From: CAWAND01 sp963807065
Lineage (GTDB): Bacteria; Chloroflexota; Anaerolineae; Anaerolineales; E44-bin32
Length of the DNA: 64,000 nucleotides
Direction of reading: 5' to 3'
Assembly (NCBI GenBank): GCA_963807065.1
Contig: CAWDZQ010000004.1
Coordinates: 806,001 to 870,000, forward strand
Below the pieces are notes generated by a model that was not told the origin of the DNA, searched no databases, and saw only the letters and a list, made by a program, of their open reading frames with translations. Made by a program: the position numbers and the translations under genes. Below, one piece after another: positions 9,013 to 16,617 of this stretch (its first letter is position 1; each line of letters opens with the position of its first letter).

Positions 9013-9584
9013 GGGCCAAGGGGCAAGTTGTGGTGATTGTGGCTATTGCCTTGACGGCGATCCTGGGACTGTTGGCGGTTGCCGTCGACGGGGGCCGGCT
9101 GTATATCCAGCGCAACCGGCTCAACCGGCGAGCACAATCGGCGGCCGATGCCGGGATTGGCTGGGTTGCGGAGCAGATGGTGACGCTGGCCGTCCCCAGG
9201 CAGACAGAAGCGGCCGGCATGGCACCGTGCGTGCCGGACGGGGACTTTGGAGAGTCGGGGGCGAGATGTACGGCAACTCCACGTCCGGCCGAGATCCCCC
9301 ATTGGTTAAATGACGATGACCGCGCCACTCTGGTGTCGCCCCAGGCTCAAGCGACGGTCGAGGCCGTGGGCAGAGAGTATGCAGCACGCAATGGACTGGT
9401 TTCCACCGCCCCTGAAATCGAAGCACTGGCGTTCACTTACCCCTATGCTTATGATCCGGACGGGCCGACCCTAAGTCTTAGGTCGACTGTACGGCAGCGC
9501 GCCAGGGTACTTCTGGTGGGCCTGCTGGGCACGGAATTCGCCCGCATCGAACGCGTTGGCCAAGCCGACGTTCCTCAACGGTGA
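9009..9584 (+). CDS. TadG-like pilus protein (Flp pilus assembly, TadE/G-like N-terminus)
   Basis: A 191-residue protein. The N-terminus KGQVVVIVAIALTAILGLL followed by AVDGGRLYIQRNRLNRRAQSAADAG is typical of the TadG/DUF2134-type helix in Tad systems. The remainder is an extracytoplasmic region with two Cys. Shorter than full TadG, with no visible von Willebrand domain. Both ends overlap neighbours by 4 bp, so it is firmly in the operon. Confidence 0.82.
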   Translation: MRAKGQVVVIVAIALTAILGLLAVAVDGGRLYIQRNRLNRRAQSAADAGIGWVAEQMVTLAVPRQTEAAGMAPCVPDGDFGESGARCTATPRPAEIPHWLNDDDRATLVSPQAQATVEAVGREYAARNGLVSTAPEIEALAFTYPYAYDPDGPTLSLRSTVRQRARVLLVGLLGTEFARIERVGQADVPQR

Positions 9585-10210
9585 ACACCGACCACACCTG
9601 GCCAAAAATGATGCTTGAAGTCGTCCCGCTTGTTGGGGCGGCAACCGCCCTGGCTGCCGGCGGTGCGCGCCGGCTAAGGGCGCTGTTGATGAGCCCCACC
9701 GGATACGTCCTGGTAGGTCTGTTATGTGCGCTGGCTTTCTTGGCGTTGCTCGCCTTCGGGGACATGCCAGGCTGGAACGTCGTGTTCTTGGGTTGCTTCT
9801 CGGTTCTCGTCGGAACAGTCCTCGGTCTAGTCTTCCCTCTGTCCGAGCCCGGCTGGGGGCCAATGGCGGAATCGGCCATACTGTCCGCCGTTGGCGGTGG
9901 CGCGGGGGGTGCGTGGCTTGGACCAAGACTGGATGGGTTGTCCAAACCCCTTTGGTGGTCAGCCGGGATCTATCTTGCGGGCATTGTGCTTATCAGTGCA
10001 GGGCGCGCAGGCCAAGCCATGGTAGAAACCTTGGGTTGGGCTGGGGTAACTGTGTTTGCGGGTCTGGTAGCGGTCCGGGCGGGCAGATGCCGCCATGGGA
10101 GGTCAAGCGCCTCGTCCCCGGTCGAAGCCGGCGCCATGCTCATGCTGCTCGCCAATCTGCTTCTGGCGGCGGGTTTGGGGACGGGGAGGTTGGTGCCCTG
10201 GGCGGCCTGA
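9581..10210 (+). CDS. Hypothetical polytopic membrane protein of the Tad operon
   Basis: A 209-residue protein starting at GTG 9581 within the tadG stop. It has about six hydrophobic segments (residues 15-30, 40-60, 65-85, 95-120, 128-145, 150-165) and a final helix near 185-205. A short Cys/Arg-rich loop lies near 170. No family recognised. Its place as last gene of the Tad operon suggests a pilus role, but this is inference only. Confidence 0.7.
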   Translation: MNTDHTWPKMMLEVVPLVGAATALAAGGARRLRALLMSPTGYVLVGLLCALAFLALLAFGDMPGWNVVFLGCFSVLVGTVLGLVFPLSEPGWGPMAESAILSAVGGGAGGAWLGPRLDGLSKPLWWSAGIYLAGIVLISAGRAGQAMVETLGWAGVTVFAGLVAVRAGRCRHGRSSASSPVEAGAMLMLLANLLLAAGLGTGRLVPWAA

Positions 10211-10225
10211 GGAAGGGCAGCCGGC

Positions 10226-10567
10226 TCAGCCCAGATAGGAGTCGTCCCCGCCGCCGGTGACCAGCTCCAGGCTGGCGATCAGGGCGTTGACCTGCTCGTT
10301 GGCCTGCTCGAGATGCTCGAGCTGGGTTTCCGAGCCGGCCTGCAGCGCCTGGATGATGCTGCTCAGCTGCGGGCCCAGGACCTGGTCCACATAGCGGTCG
10401 AACTCCTTGGGGTCCCGGGCGCCCTTCTCGCGTGCCATGTCCAGCATGCTCTCCAGGTCTTGCAGGTTGGAAATGGCGTGCCGCAAGTTTGGTTCGAGCT
10501 GAGCCGCCGAGCGGGTCATTTCGCGAAGGCGTTCGAGGCGGTAGAGTGTTTGGTCGAGAGTGATCAT
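10226..10567 (-). CDS. Hypothetical small helical protein
   Basis: About 113 residues, almost all predicted helix, rich in Leu, Gln and Glu, with heptad-like patterns (LERLREM, LQDLESML, LEHLEQANEQVNALI). It looks like a coiled-coil cytosolic protein. The ATG at 10567 has GGGGG 5 nt upstream. Longer versions up to 10672 are possible but less likely. It is convergent with the Tad operon, only 15 bp from its end. Function unknown. Confidence 0.65.
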   Translation of the reverse strand: MITLDQTLYRLERLREMTRSAAQLEPNLRHAISNLQDLESMLDMAREKGARDPKEFDRYVDQVLGPQLSSIIQALQAGSETQLEHLEQANEQVNALIASLELVTGGGDDSYLG

Positions 10568-10712
10568 TTCCCCCATCCTGAGTTCCGGCCGTCCTGCCGA
10601 CTCTGGGCAGGGCGCATGGGTCGAGTACACACTGGATGCTGCCATCTTAAACCAGGAACCGGCCGGACACAATGTGCAGTTGGTGGGGTCGGGTCGCCGC
10701 AGAGCGCGGGGC

Positions 10713-11456
10713 CTAGATCACGGCCCCGATCAGCAGGCCCAGGAGCGTGGCCAGCCCGATCGAGGTCAGGCTGCCGATGAGAAAATACTCGGCGAAGTCG
10801 GTGTCTTTGAACTGCGGGAAGCGGGCGGCTGACTTGAAGGCGACGATGAACCCGACCGAGGTCAGGCTGCCGGCGATGACGAGCACGAAGACCAGGATGC
10901 GCTCCAGCAGCCCGATGATCTCGCCCCCGCCGGGCCGGACGGACGAATCCTCGGTGTCTTGATTTGGGCGGGCGATTTCGATTACGCTCACCGTGGCCAG
11001 CGTGCCCCAGGTCCACAGGAGGCCCACGCCAAACGCCGCCAGCAGGCTGCGGTCGAGCAGGGGAGGCAGCAGGGGGGACGGCGAGGCCCGAAGCAAGCTG
11101 AGGCTGAGTTGAACCATCATCGCCAAAATAAAGCCGACGCCAAGGGGAATCAGGTGGGACCACGGCCGGCCGTGCGGCGCCCCGCGCCTGACGTCGCTCC
11201 GGATTTGACCTCGCAAGACGGCCGCGCCCAGCTCGACCACTACTGCCGCCAACACCATCTGGGCCCAGCCCGCCGGAGTGCGGTACAGCCCCGTGACCAG
11301 GCCGATAAGGATCCAGACTACCCAGCGGACGAGCGCGCTGGACCAGCGCCAGCCGCCGGTCAGCCCCTGAACGGCGGCTACCCGCGAGCGCAGGCCGTAC
11401 TCGGTCAGGATGAGGACCAGGCTGCCCCCCAGGAACCATTCCAACGGCGGGTTCAT
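10713..11456 (-). CDS. Membrane protein paired with SatD (DUF3307-like C-terminus)
   Basis: A 247-residue membrane protein with about six or seven TM helices. The last third (ERILVFVLVIAGSLTSVG, then the ARFPQFKDTDFAEYFLIG region) resembles the end of DUF3307 proteins, which often sit beside SatD. The N-terminal half is less clear. The start overlaps the satD stop by 4 bp (ATGA), so the two are co-translated. Function not known. Confidence 0.75.
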   Translation of the reverse strand: MNPPLEWFLGGSLVLILTEYGLRSRVAAVQGLTGGWRWSSALVRWVVWILIGLVTGLYRTPAGWAQMVLAAVVVELGAAVLRGQIRSDVRRGAPHGRPWSHLIPLGVGFILAMMVQLSLSLLRASPSPLLPPLLDRSLLAAFGVGLLWTWGTLATVSVIEIARPNQDTEDSSVRPGGGEIIGLLERILVFVLVIAGSLTSVGFIVAFKSAARFPQFKDTDFAEYFLIGSLTSIGLATLLGLLIGAVI

Positions 11457-12088
11457 GGCGTTGTCTCCATCACGGCGCCGATCCCCTCCAGCCACAGCGA
11501 GGTGGCGGCGGCGACGGCGTCGTGGTTGGCGGCGGTGAGGTGTTGGCTGACGGCGCTGGGGCTGATCTCGAGCAGCGAGGCGATCTCCCTTCCCGACAGC
11601 CCGGCCAGCGCCAGGTCGAACACCTGCCTCTGGCGCTCGGTCCAGCCGGCGCGCAGGGCAGCGTAGAGGATAGCATACACGTCGAACATCGGAGACGGCG
11701 CTCCGGTGTCGACCTCCACCGGGGTGACCAGCGACTCGGCCCTTTCGACGGCCGCACGGGCCCGATGGAAGCACGGCCCGTCCATCCCGATGGCGTCGGC
11801 CCTCAGCGGCGTGGCCAGTTGGCCGATCCCCAGGCCGAACCGCAGCTCATGCGGATGGGCCGCTGTGCGGAGCGTCGCCAGGATCGGCACCAGGCGCTCG
11901 GACGAGTCCAGCAGGCCCTGGAACTCATCGCCCACGGTCAGCACGAAACGGGCCGCCAGATGCGCCTGGTGGTCGACGTTCACGCGCTCCAGCCCATCCA
12001 CCAGCCTCGCCTGCAGGGAAGCCCGGTTGGCCACCTGCCGCGAGCGGATCACGTCCCCGATGATCGCCAGATACACCCGTTCAGGCAT
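11453..12088 (-). CDS. SatD-family protein
   Basis: A 211-residue soluble protein. YLAIIGDVIRSRQV at the N-terminus and ARFVLTVGDEFQGLL near 50 are hallmarks of the SatD family. The C-terminal part (RQRQVFDLALAGLSGREIAS followed by EISPSAVSQHL) is a helix-turn-helix resembling a sigma-70 region 4 or LuxR type. A DNA-binding regulatory role is therefore plausible. It forms an operon with the downstream membrane protein. Inverted repeats upstream (12108-12127 and 12128-12202) may be its operators. Confidence 0.85.
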   Translation of the reverse strand: MPERVYLAIIGDVIRSRQVANRASLQARLVDGLERVNVDHQAHLAARFVLTVGDEFQGLLDSSERLVPILATLRTAAHPHELRFGLGIGQLATPLRADAIGMDGPCFHRARAAVERAESLVTPVEVDTGAPSPMFDVYAILYAALRAGWTERQRQVFDLALAGLSGREIASLLEISPSAVSQHLTAANHDAVAAATSLWLEGIGAVMETTP

Positions 12089-12107
12089 CGCCCGCCCTCC
12101 GATTGAC

Positions 12108-12202
12108 GTTAAGGCTTCGTGCTTAACTTGGCCATAAGTAAGCGAAAAACCTAAATCGCATGAGAATTAAGTTCTTGCACTTCATACAGGCATTATGGCC
12201 AA
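12108..12202. promoter_or_regulatory. Nested inverted repeats upstream of satD
   Basis: Two exact inverted repeats lie in the 237-bp gap between satD and the LuxR gene. GTTAAG at 12108-12113 pairs with CTTAAC at 12122-12127 across 8 bp. TTGGCCATAA at 12128-12137 pairs with TTATGGCCAA at 12193-12202 across 55 bp. The segment between them is AT-rich for this genome. This is the likely control region of satD, and possibly of the divergent regulator; the binding protein is not known. Confidence 0.5.
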
Positions 12203-12325
12203 ACGGGAGCTGTGTGTCAAGGGTGATCGGTCGGACGGCGGAGGATCGGCGCCGCGGGTTGGCCGGGGTGGTATGATGCGGCCCTCGGCCGGAAATCTCG
12301 TCGGCGAGCGTTCATCCGGCCAGGG

Positions 12326-12961
12326 ATGGAGCACGTGATCCAGCAAGGGCCCGAAGAGGTGCGCACCATCATCGTGGCCGCCGATCCGCTGGTCCGGGCC
12401 GGCTTGGCAGCGGCGCTGCAGCGGGCCCCGGGCTTGCAGATCGTGGCGCAGCTGGAGCCCAGGGCTGAGTTGGCCGAGGAAGCGGCCCTGTTTTCCCCGG
12501 ACGTGGTGGCCTGGGACCTGGGCTGGTCGACGGAGGGTGCCCTCGACCTCCCCGAACTGCCTGCCCCGGTAGTGCTCTTGCTGGCCGAAGGGCACGCGCC
12601 GCGCGACGTCTGGCGGGAGGGCCTGGGGGGCCTGATTTCGCGCGACGCCGACAGCGCGAAGCTGGCGGCCGCTCTGCGGGCGGCTGCCGAAGGTTGGGTT
12701 CTGCTCGACCCTGCGTACGCGTCGCAAATCGCCCCCGGAGCTCCCCCCGTCGATGCCCTGGTTGAGCCCCTCACCGAGCGCGAGATGGATGTGCTGCAGT
12801 TGCTGGCTGAAGGCATGTCCAACCGGGCCATCGCCCATCAGTTGGGCATCAGCGAGCACACGGTCAAGTTCCATGTGAACGCCATCTTGGGCAAGCTCGA
12901 CGCCCAGAGCAGGACCGAAGCTGCCATGCGGGCCGCTGCCCTGGGTTTGATCCTCATCTGA
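12326..12961 (+). CDS. LuxR/NarL-type response regulator with degenerate receiver
   Basis: A 211-residue NarL/FixJ-like regulator. The C-terminal HTH is clear: LTEREMDVLQLLAEGMSNRA, then HTVKFHVNAILGKL. The receiver is atypical. Its N-terminus reads VAADPLVRAGL, where family members usually have two acidic residues. The central Asp is kept in VVAWDLGW, but the usual Lys is Arg (GLISRDA). It may work without phosphorylation. No histidine kinase lies beside it. ATG 12326 has only a weak ribosome site. Confidence 0.85.
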   Translation: MEHVIQQGPEEVRTIIVAADPLVRAGLAAALQRAPGLQIVAQLEPRAELAEEAALFSPDVVAWDLGWSTEGALDLPELPAPVVLLLAEGHAPRDVWREGLGGLISRDADSAKLAAALRAAAEGWVLLDPAYASQIAPGAPPVDALVEPLTEREMDVLQLLAEGMSNRAIAHQLGISEHTVKFHVNAILGKLDAQSRTEAAMRAAALGLILI

Positions 12962-13098
12962 GCCAGGGTGTCGCCAGCGACTGCTCGATCCTACGAACCC
13001 GACCTGACCGAATGGAGGAGGCCGCAGCGCCCCGCGTGGACTAGGCTTGGAGTGCAGGGGTCCCCGTAGGCAGACCCCATCAGGAGGGTACAAGCCCC

Positions 13099-13992
13099 AT
13101 GAGCGACGTTCTTACGCAGTTGTCCGAAAACATGGCCGCCGTTGTGGCGGCGGCTGAGGCGTCCGTGGTCCGGATTGAGGCCAGGCGGCGCATCCCCGCC
13201 AGCGGTGTGGCCTGGAAAGAGAAGGGGATGATCATCACCGCCCACCACGCCGTGCAGCAGGAAGAGGCGATCGGCGTGGTCGGCCAGGCAGGCGAGCGGT
13301 GGGACGCCGAATTGGTGGGGCGCGATCCGAGCACCGACCTGGCATTGCTCAAGCTCAAAGGCGGCGACCTCACCCCGGCGGATTGGGCTGAGCCGGAGTT
13401 GGTGCGGGTTGGCCATCTGGTTTTGGCCGTGGGACGGCCCGGGCGCAGTCTCCAGGCGACTTTGGGTGTGGTCAGTGCCTTCGGCGACTCCTGGCGAACG
13501 CCCATGGGCGGACGCGTGGACCGCTATCTTCAGACCGACGTCGTCATGTATCCCGGATTCTCAGGCGGGGCGCTGCTCGGGGTGGACCAGCGTGTCATCG
13601 GGATCAACACCTCGGCCCTGGTGCGCGGGATCAGCCTGACGCTGCCCACATCCACCGTGGCCCGCGTGGCGGCCGATCTGCTCCAACATGGTCGTGTCCG
13701 CCAGGGCTACCTGGGCGTCTCCTCCCAGCCGGCGCGGCTGCCCAAGGGCCAGGCGGAGTTCCTCAACCAGGAGACCGGTTTGCTGCTCGCATCGGTCGAG
13801 CCGGAAAGCCCGGCCGCCAACGGCGGCCTGATGCTGGGGGACACGCTGCTGTCGCTGGATGATCTGCCGCTGCGGCACATGGACGACCTGCTGTCGGCCC
13901 TGGCGGACCGCGCCGGACAAACGGCGACCATCAAGTACCTGCGCGGGGGCCAGGTCCAGAGCGGCGCCGTGACCGTTGGCGAGCGGCCCTGA
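13099..13992 (+). CDS. HtrA/DegP-like serine protease with PDZ domain
   Basis: A 297-residue S1C-family protein. The trypsin-like domain shows His in ITAHHAV (near 53), Asp in STDLALLKL (near 80) and Ser in YPGFSGGALL (near 155). The last differs from the usual GNSGGPL. A PDZ domain follows (about residues 200-295; GYLGVSS to VTVGERP). There is no signal peptide or TM helix, so it appears cytosolic, which is unusual for HtrA. A strong AGGAGGG precedes ATG 13099. It is 8 bp upstream of a second, PDZ-less protease, clearly the same operon. Confidence 0.88.
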   Translation: MSDVLTQLSENMAAVVAAAEASVVRIEARRRIPASGVAWKEKGMIITAHHAVQQEEAIGVVGQAGERWDAELVGRDPSTDLALLKLKGGDLTPADWAEPELVRVGHLVLAVGRPGRSLQATLGVVSAFGDSWRTPMGGRVDRYLQTDVVMYPGFSGGALLGVDQRVIGINTSALVRGISLTLPTSTVARVAADLLQHGRVRQGYLGVSSQPARLPKGQAEFLNQETGLLLASVEPESPAANGGLMLGDTLLSLDDLPLRHMDDLLSALADRAGQTATIKYLRGGQVQSGAVTVGERP

Positions 13993-14000
13993 GGCGCCCC

Positions 14001-14630
14001 ATGACCTCCTTGATGCGGGATCTCAACGAAGCTCTGGCAGGCGTAACCCGGCGGGCCATGGACAGTCTGGTTCAAGTGAGCGACGGTCGCCGCGGCGCCG
14101 GCGCCGGGGTGATCCTCCATGCGCAAGGGCTGGTCTTGACCAGTGCCCACGTGCTTCAGCACGGGCAAGTGCGGGTGGGTCTGCGGGATGGGCGTCAGCT
14201 TGCTGCCAAGATCCTGGCTCGCAGCCCGGAGCGCGATCTGGCCCTGCTCGACGTTGAGACCGAGGACCTGCTGGCGATCGACCTGGGCGACTCGCGGACG
14301 CTGCGCCCAGGCACGTGGGTGATGGCGTTGGGCCACCCATGGGGTGTCCTGGGAGGCGCGACGGCCGGCGTGGTGATCGGCGTCGGACCCAGGCTGCCCG
14401 AAGCCCCACGGCGCGGGCGGGACCGCTCGTGGATCGCCGTCAGCGCGCACCTCCGGCCGGGCCACTCGGGAGGACCGCTGATTGACCACGCCGGCCGGTT
14501 GTTGGGAATCAACACCATGATGGCCGGGCCCGCCGTCGGATTGGCCGTGCCGGTGGAGGACGCCAAAGGCTACCTTCATGAAGTGATGGGCGGCCAGATA
14601 GTCGAGCGTCAGGAGTTTGTGATCGCCTAG
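14001..14630 (+). CDS. Second HtrA-like serine protease, no PDZ domain
   Basis: A 209-residue S1C protease domain only. His in LTSAHVL (near 52), Asp in ERDLALLDV (near 80), Ser in GHSGGPLID (near 157), all in the right order and spacing. It lacks a PDZ domain, signal peptide and TM segment. It is probably a diverged tandem duplicate of the gene before it, and the two could form a mixed oligomer. A strong terminator follows at 14659. Confidence 0.85.
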   Translation: MTSLMRDLNEALAGVTRRAMDSLVQVSDGRRGAGAGVILHAQGLVLTSAHVLQHGQVRVGLRDGRQLAAKILARSPERDLALLDVETEDLLAIDLGDSRTLRPGTWVMALGHPWGVLGGATAGVVIGVGPRLPEAPRRGRDRSWIAVSAHLRPGHSGGPLIDHAGRLLGINTMMAGPAVGLAVPVEDAKGYLHEVMGGQIVERQEFVIA

Positions 14631-14658
14631 GCCCGGTCCGGACGACCCACAAATGCCA

Positions 14659-14694
14659 CGAGCTCCGGGCCAGACCTGGCCCGGAGCTCGTTTT
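14659..14694 (+). terminator. Strong intrinsic terminator after the protease pair
   Basis: A 13-bp perfect stem, CGAGCTCCGGGCC (14659-14671) and GGCCCGGAGCTCG (14678-14690), with a 6-nt loop and TTTT at 14691-14694. It ends the forward protease operon just before the convergent CPBP gene. Confidence 0.9.
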
Positions 14695-14797
14695 GATGGG
14701 GAGCGCCCGGCGGGGCTCCCGCCTTTTCCCTCTGAAGATTTTTGGATTTCGCCGGCGGGGTTGACCGCGGCGTGCTCACATCCATCCGGAGGGCAGG

Positions 14798-15526
14798 CTA
14801 TTTCAAGATCGATGCCCAGAACAACACCCATCCTAAAGTGTTGGCGGTGCAGTGGGCGATCATCGTCGGGTACAGGTTGCGCTTGGCCCAGGTCGTGTGG
14901 ACCCACGGAAGCACCCAGATGCCACGTGAGAACACCTGCCAGGGAGTCCAGAAGTGATAAAGCGAAAAGAGGCTGGTGTTAACCAGGGGTGCCCATCGGC
15001 CCAACCCACGCAAACGCGGCAGCAAGTAGCCGCGGAAGTAGAACTCTTCCACCACTGGAAGGATCAATCCGTTGACCGCCAGGCCGACCCAAAACGTGAT
15101 CAGCAGGGCCGATCTCGAGAAGCGCGCCAGCTGGCGCGCATCAAAGAAAGCAAACCAATCTGGAAGCCAGTCAAACCAACGACTCAGTAGGACCTGGTCC
15201 AACGGCGCCGTCAAGCCAGACGCCAGCAGGCCCCAGGCCACAAGGGCCAGGGGAAGCACCGCCAGCTGCCACCCTGGAAGATGTTCCCGGAAGCGCACAA
15301 CGCCTTCAAACGACAAGCTGTGGCCGCCCTGCCGGGCGCGGTAGATCAACATCCCCACCTCGATAGGCATGATCACCAACAAGGCGGAAAGCAGCAAGGC
15401 CAGCAGCCCCGGGTAGCCGCGAGCGATGGCCAAGGGGGCAAGAAGCACATAGGCCAAGGTGCCGGCCAGGCCGGGGAGTAGATGCCATACCAGGAGTTGG
15501 GGAAGGGCATTGGATTCGGCTCTCAT
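14798..15526 (-). CDS. CPBP-family intramembrane metalloprotease
   Basis: A 242-residue membrane protein with about seven hydrophobic helices. CPBP/Abi motifs: VVEEFYFRGYLL (Glu-Glu and Arg, near 160), SLYHFWTPWQ (His, near 190) and a last His in MIAHCTANTLG (near 225). Family members cleave membrane-embedded substrates or act in prenyl-protein-type processing; some take part in bacteriocin immunity. It lies downstream of a small two-helix membrane protein on the same strand and probably shares the TetR-controlled promoter. Confidence 0.88.
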   Translation of the reverse strand: MRAESNALPQLLVWHLLPGLAGTLAYVLLAPLAIARGYPGLLALLLSALLVIMPIEVGMLIYRARQGGHSLSFEGVVRFREHLPGWQLAVLPLALVAWGLLASGLTAPLDQVLLSRWFDWLPDWFAFFDARQLARFSRSALLITFWVGLAVNGLILPVVEEFYFRGYLLPRLRGLGRWAPLVNTSLFSLYHFWTPWQVFSRGIWVLPWVHTTWAKRNLYPTMIAHCTANTLGWVLFWASILK

Positions 15527-15614
15527 ATCAGAGTCCTCCGTTGGGAGCGATGGCCGCCGCCGGGCCAGCGGACGAGTTGCTGGCGCCCGAGGCCCCGGCT
15601 GACGGCCGCACCGG

Positions 15615-15812
15615 CTAGCGTACGCCGGGGGCGAACATGCGGATGAGGAAGAAGGTCAGTCCAGAGCCAAAGATGGCACTGCCGATGCCGATCAACACGG
15701 ACTGAACGTAGGGTTGGGACACCCACTGGGGGCCGGTGATGACTCCCACGCCAGCGACTGCCAATACGGTGAAGGTGATGATCGTGCGGGTCAACAAACT
15801 TTGGGTGTTCAT
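15615..15812 (-). CDS. Small two-helix membrane protein
   Basis: A 65-residue protein with two TM helices (about residues 9-25 and 35-55). Family not recognised. ATG 15812 has GGGAG about 7 nt upstream; an in-frame ATG at 15824 is possible. It is the first gene after the TetR-type palindrome at 15832-15853, and its start is 20 bp from it. It is therefore a likely direct target of the neighbouring TetR regulator. Also a candidate partner or substrate of the CPBP protease downstream (inference). Confidence 0.7.
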   Translation of the reverse strand: MNTQSLLTRTIITFTVLAVAGVGVITGPQWVSQPYVQSVLIGIGSAIFGSGLTFFLIRMFAPGVR

Positions 15813-15831
15813 GGTTTCTCCCATTCTATAG

Positions 15832-15853
15832 ATACATACTGATTTGTATGTAT
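15832..15853. promoter_or_regulatory. TetR-type operator, copy 1
   Basis: Perfect palindrome ATACATAC-N6-GTATGTAT directly upstream of the small membrane protein gene. An identical-arm copy lies upstream of the TetR gene at 16502-16523. The 22-bp length suits AcrR/TtgR-like dimers. Confidence 0.85.
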
Positions 15854-15878
15854 ACGAACCAAAAAAAGAGGCCGGCGG

Positions 15879-16487
15879 CTAGGCCTGGATTCCGGCCATT
15901 AGAACCTGGGCGAAGGCGTCGGCATGCTCTCTCAAGGAGAACTGGGATGGCGACGTAAGCCAAAGTTGAATCAAGCCGTTTTGGAAGGCCAGGTAGGCCT
16001 GGGCCATGATCTTGGGATCAACGTCGCCCCGCAGCAACCCCTGTTTGGCGCCTTGGGCTAGAATTCCAGACAGCATGTCGATGAGTGCGAGCCCGGATGC
16101 GATCTGTGTCTTGCGCCCCTCTTCCAGTTCCGGCACGCGTTCCGTTTTGAAGAGGGCCAGCTCCATCATGGCTCTCAACTCACCATCGTCTTCGATGGCC
16201 TGCAGCTGCCGGACCAACACGCGTTCCAGGATTTCAGGCAGAGTCCCACCCTCGGAGACGGCTTGCTGCATGATGGTGTTGGCGCGACCGGCGTATTCGT
16301 CCACAAGCGTGTTGTACAGGTCTGCCTTGCCGCCGAAATGCCAATAGATGGCGCCGCGGGTGACGCCAGCTTCCTGTGCAATGTCACTCAGCGTGGCGCC
16401 CACATACCCCTTGTTGCCGAAGATCACCAGGGCCTTCTTCAGCAGCTTGCGCCTCGTTGCAGCAGCTTCTTCTTTCGTCCGACGCAT
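15879..16487 (-). CDS. TetR/AcrR-family transcriptional regulator
   Basis: A 202-residue repressor. The N-terminus (MRRTKEEAAATRRKLLKKAL) and the HTH (TLSDIAQEAGVTRGAIYWHF) closely resemble AcrR/TtgR-type regulators of efflux. The C-terminal ligand domain is helical. ATG 16487 has GGAGG about 8 nt upstream. Two matching palindromes flank the gene, one in its own promoter and one before the small membrane protein and CPBP genes. It likely represses itself and those genes, and perhaps the divergent M3 peptidase. Confidence 0.92.
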   Translation of the reverse strand: MRRTKEEAAATRRKLLKKALVIFGNKGYVGATLSDIAQEAGVTRGAIYWHFGGKADLYNTLVDEYAGRANTIMQQAVSEGGTLPEILERVLVRQLQAIEDDGELRAMMELALFKTERVPELEEGRKTQIASGLALIDMLSGILAQGAKQGLLRGDVDPKIMAQAYLAFQNGLIQLWLTSPSQFSLREHADAFAQVLMAGIQA

Positions 16488-16501
16488 CACAGAACCTCCG
16501 T

Positions 16502-16523
16502 ATACATACTACCATGTATGTAT
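16502..16523. promoter_or_regulatory. TetR-type operator, copy 2
   Basis: ATACATAC-N6-GTATGTAT, perfect 8-bp arms, between the divergent TetR gene (start 16487) and M3 peptidase gene (start 16618). Same arms and spacing as 15832-15853; only the spacer differs. Confidence 0.85.
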
Positions 16524-16617
16524 GGGTTGTCAAGGGCCAGATTTCGGCGTCGGCTCGGTTGTTTTGTGGCAGAATGGGTGGGCCGTTGACTCTTCGCAGA
16601 TTCAGGAGACTTGCCCG

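Noticed and set aside
16348..16617. Upstream extension of the M3 peptidase frame
   Set aside because: It would run antisense through the TetR gene and over its operator; ATG 16618 has a good ribosome site.
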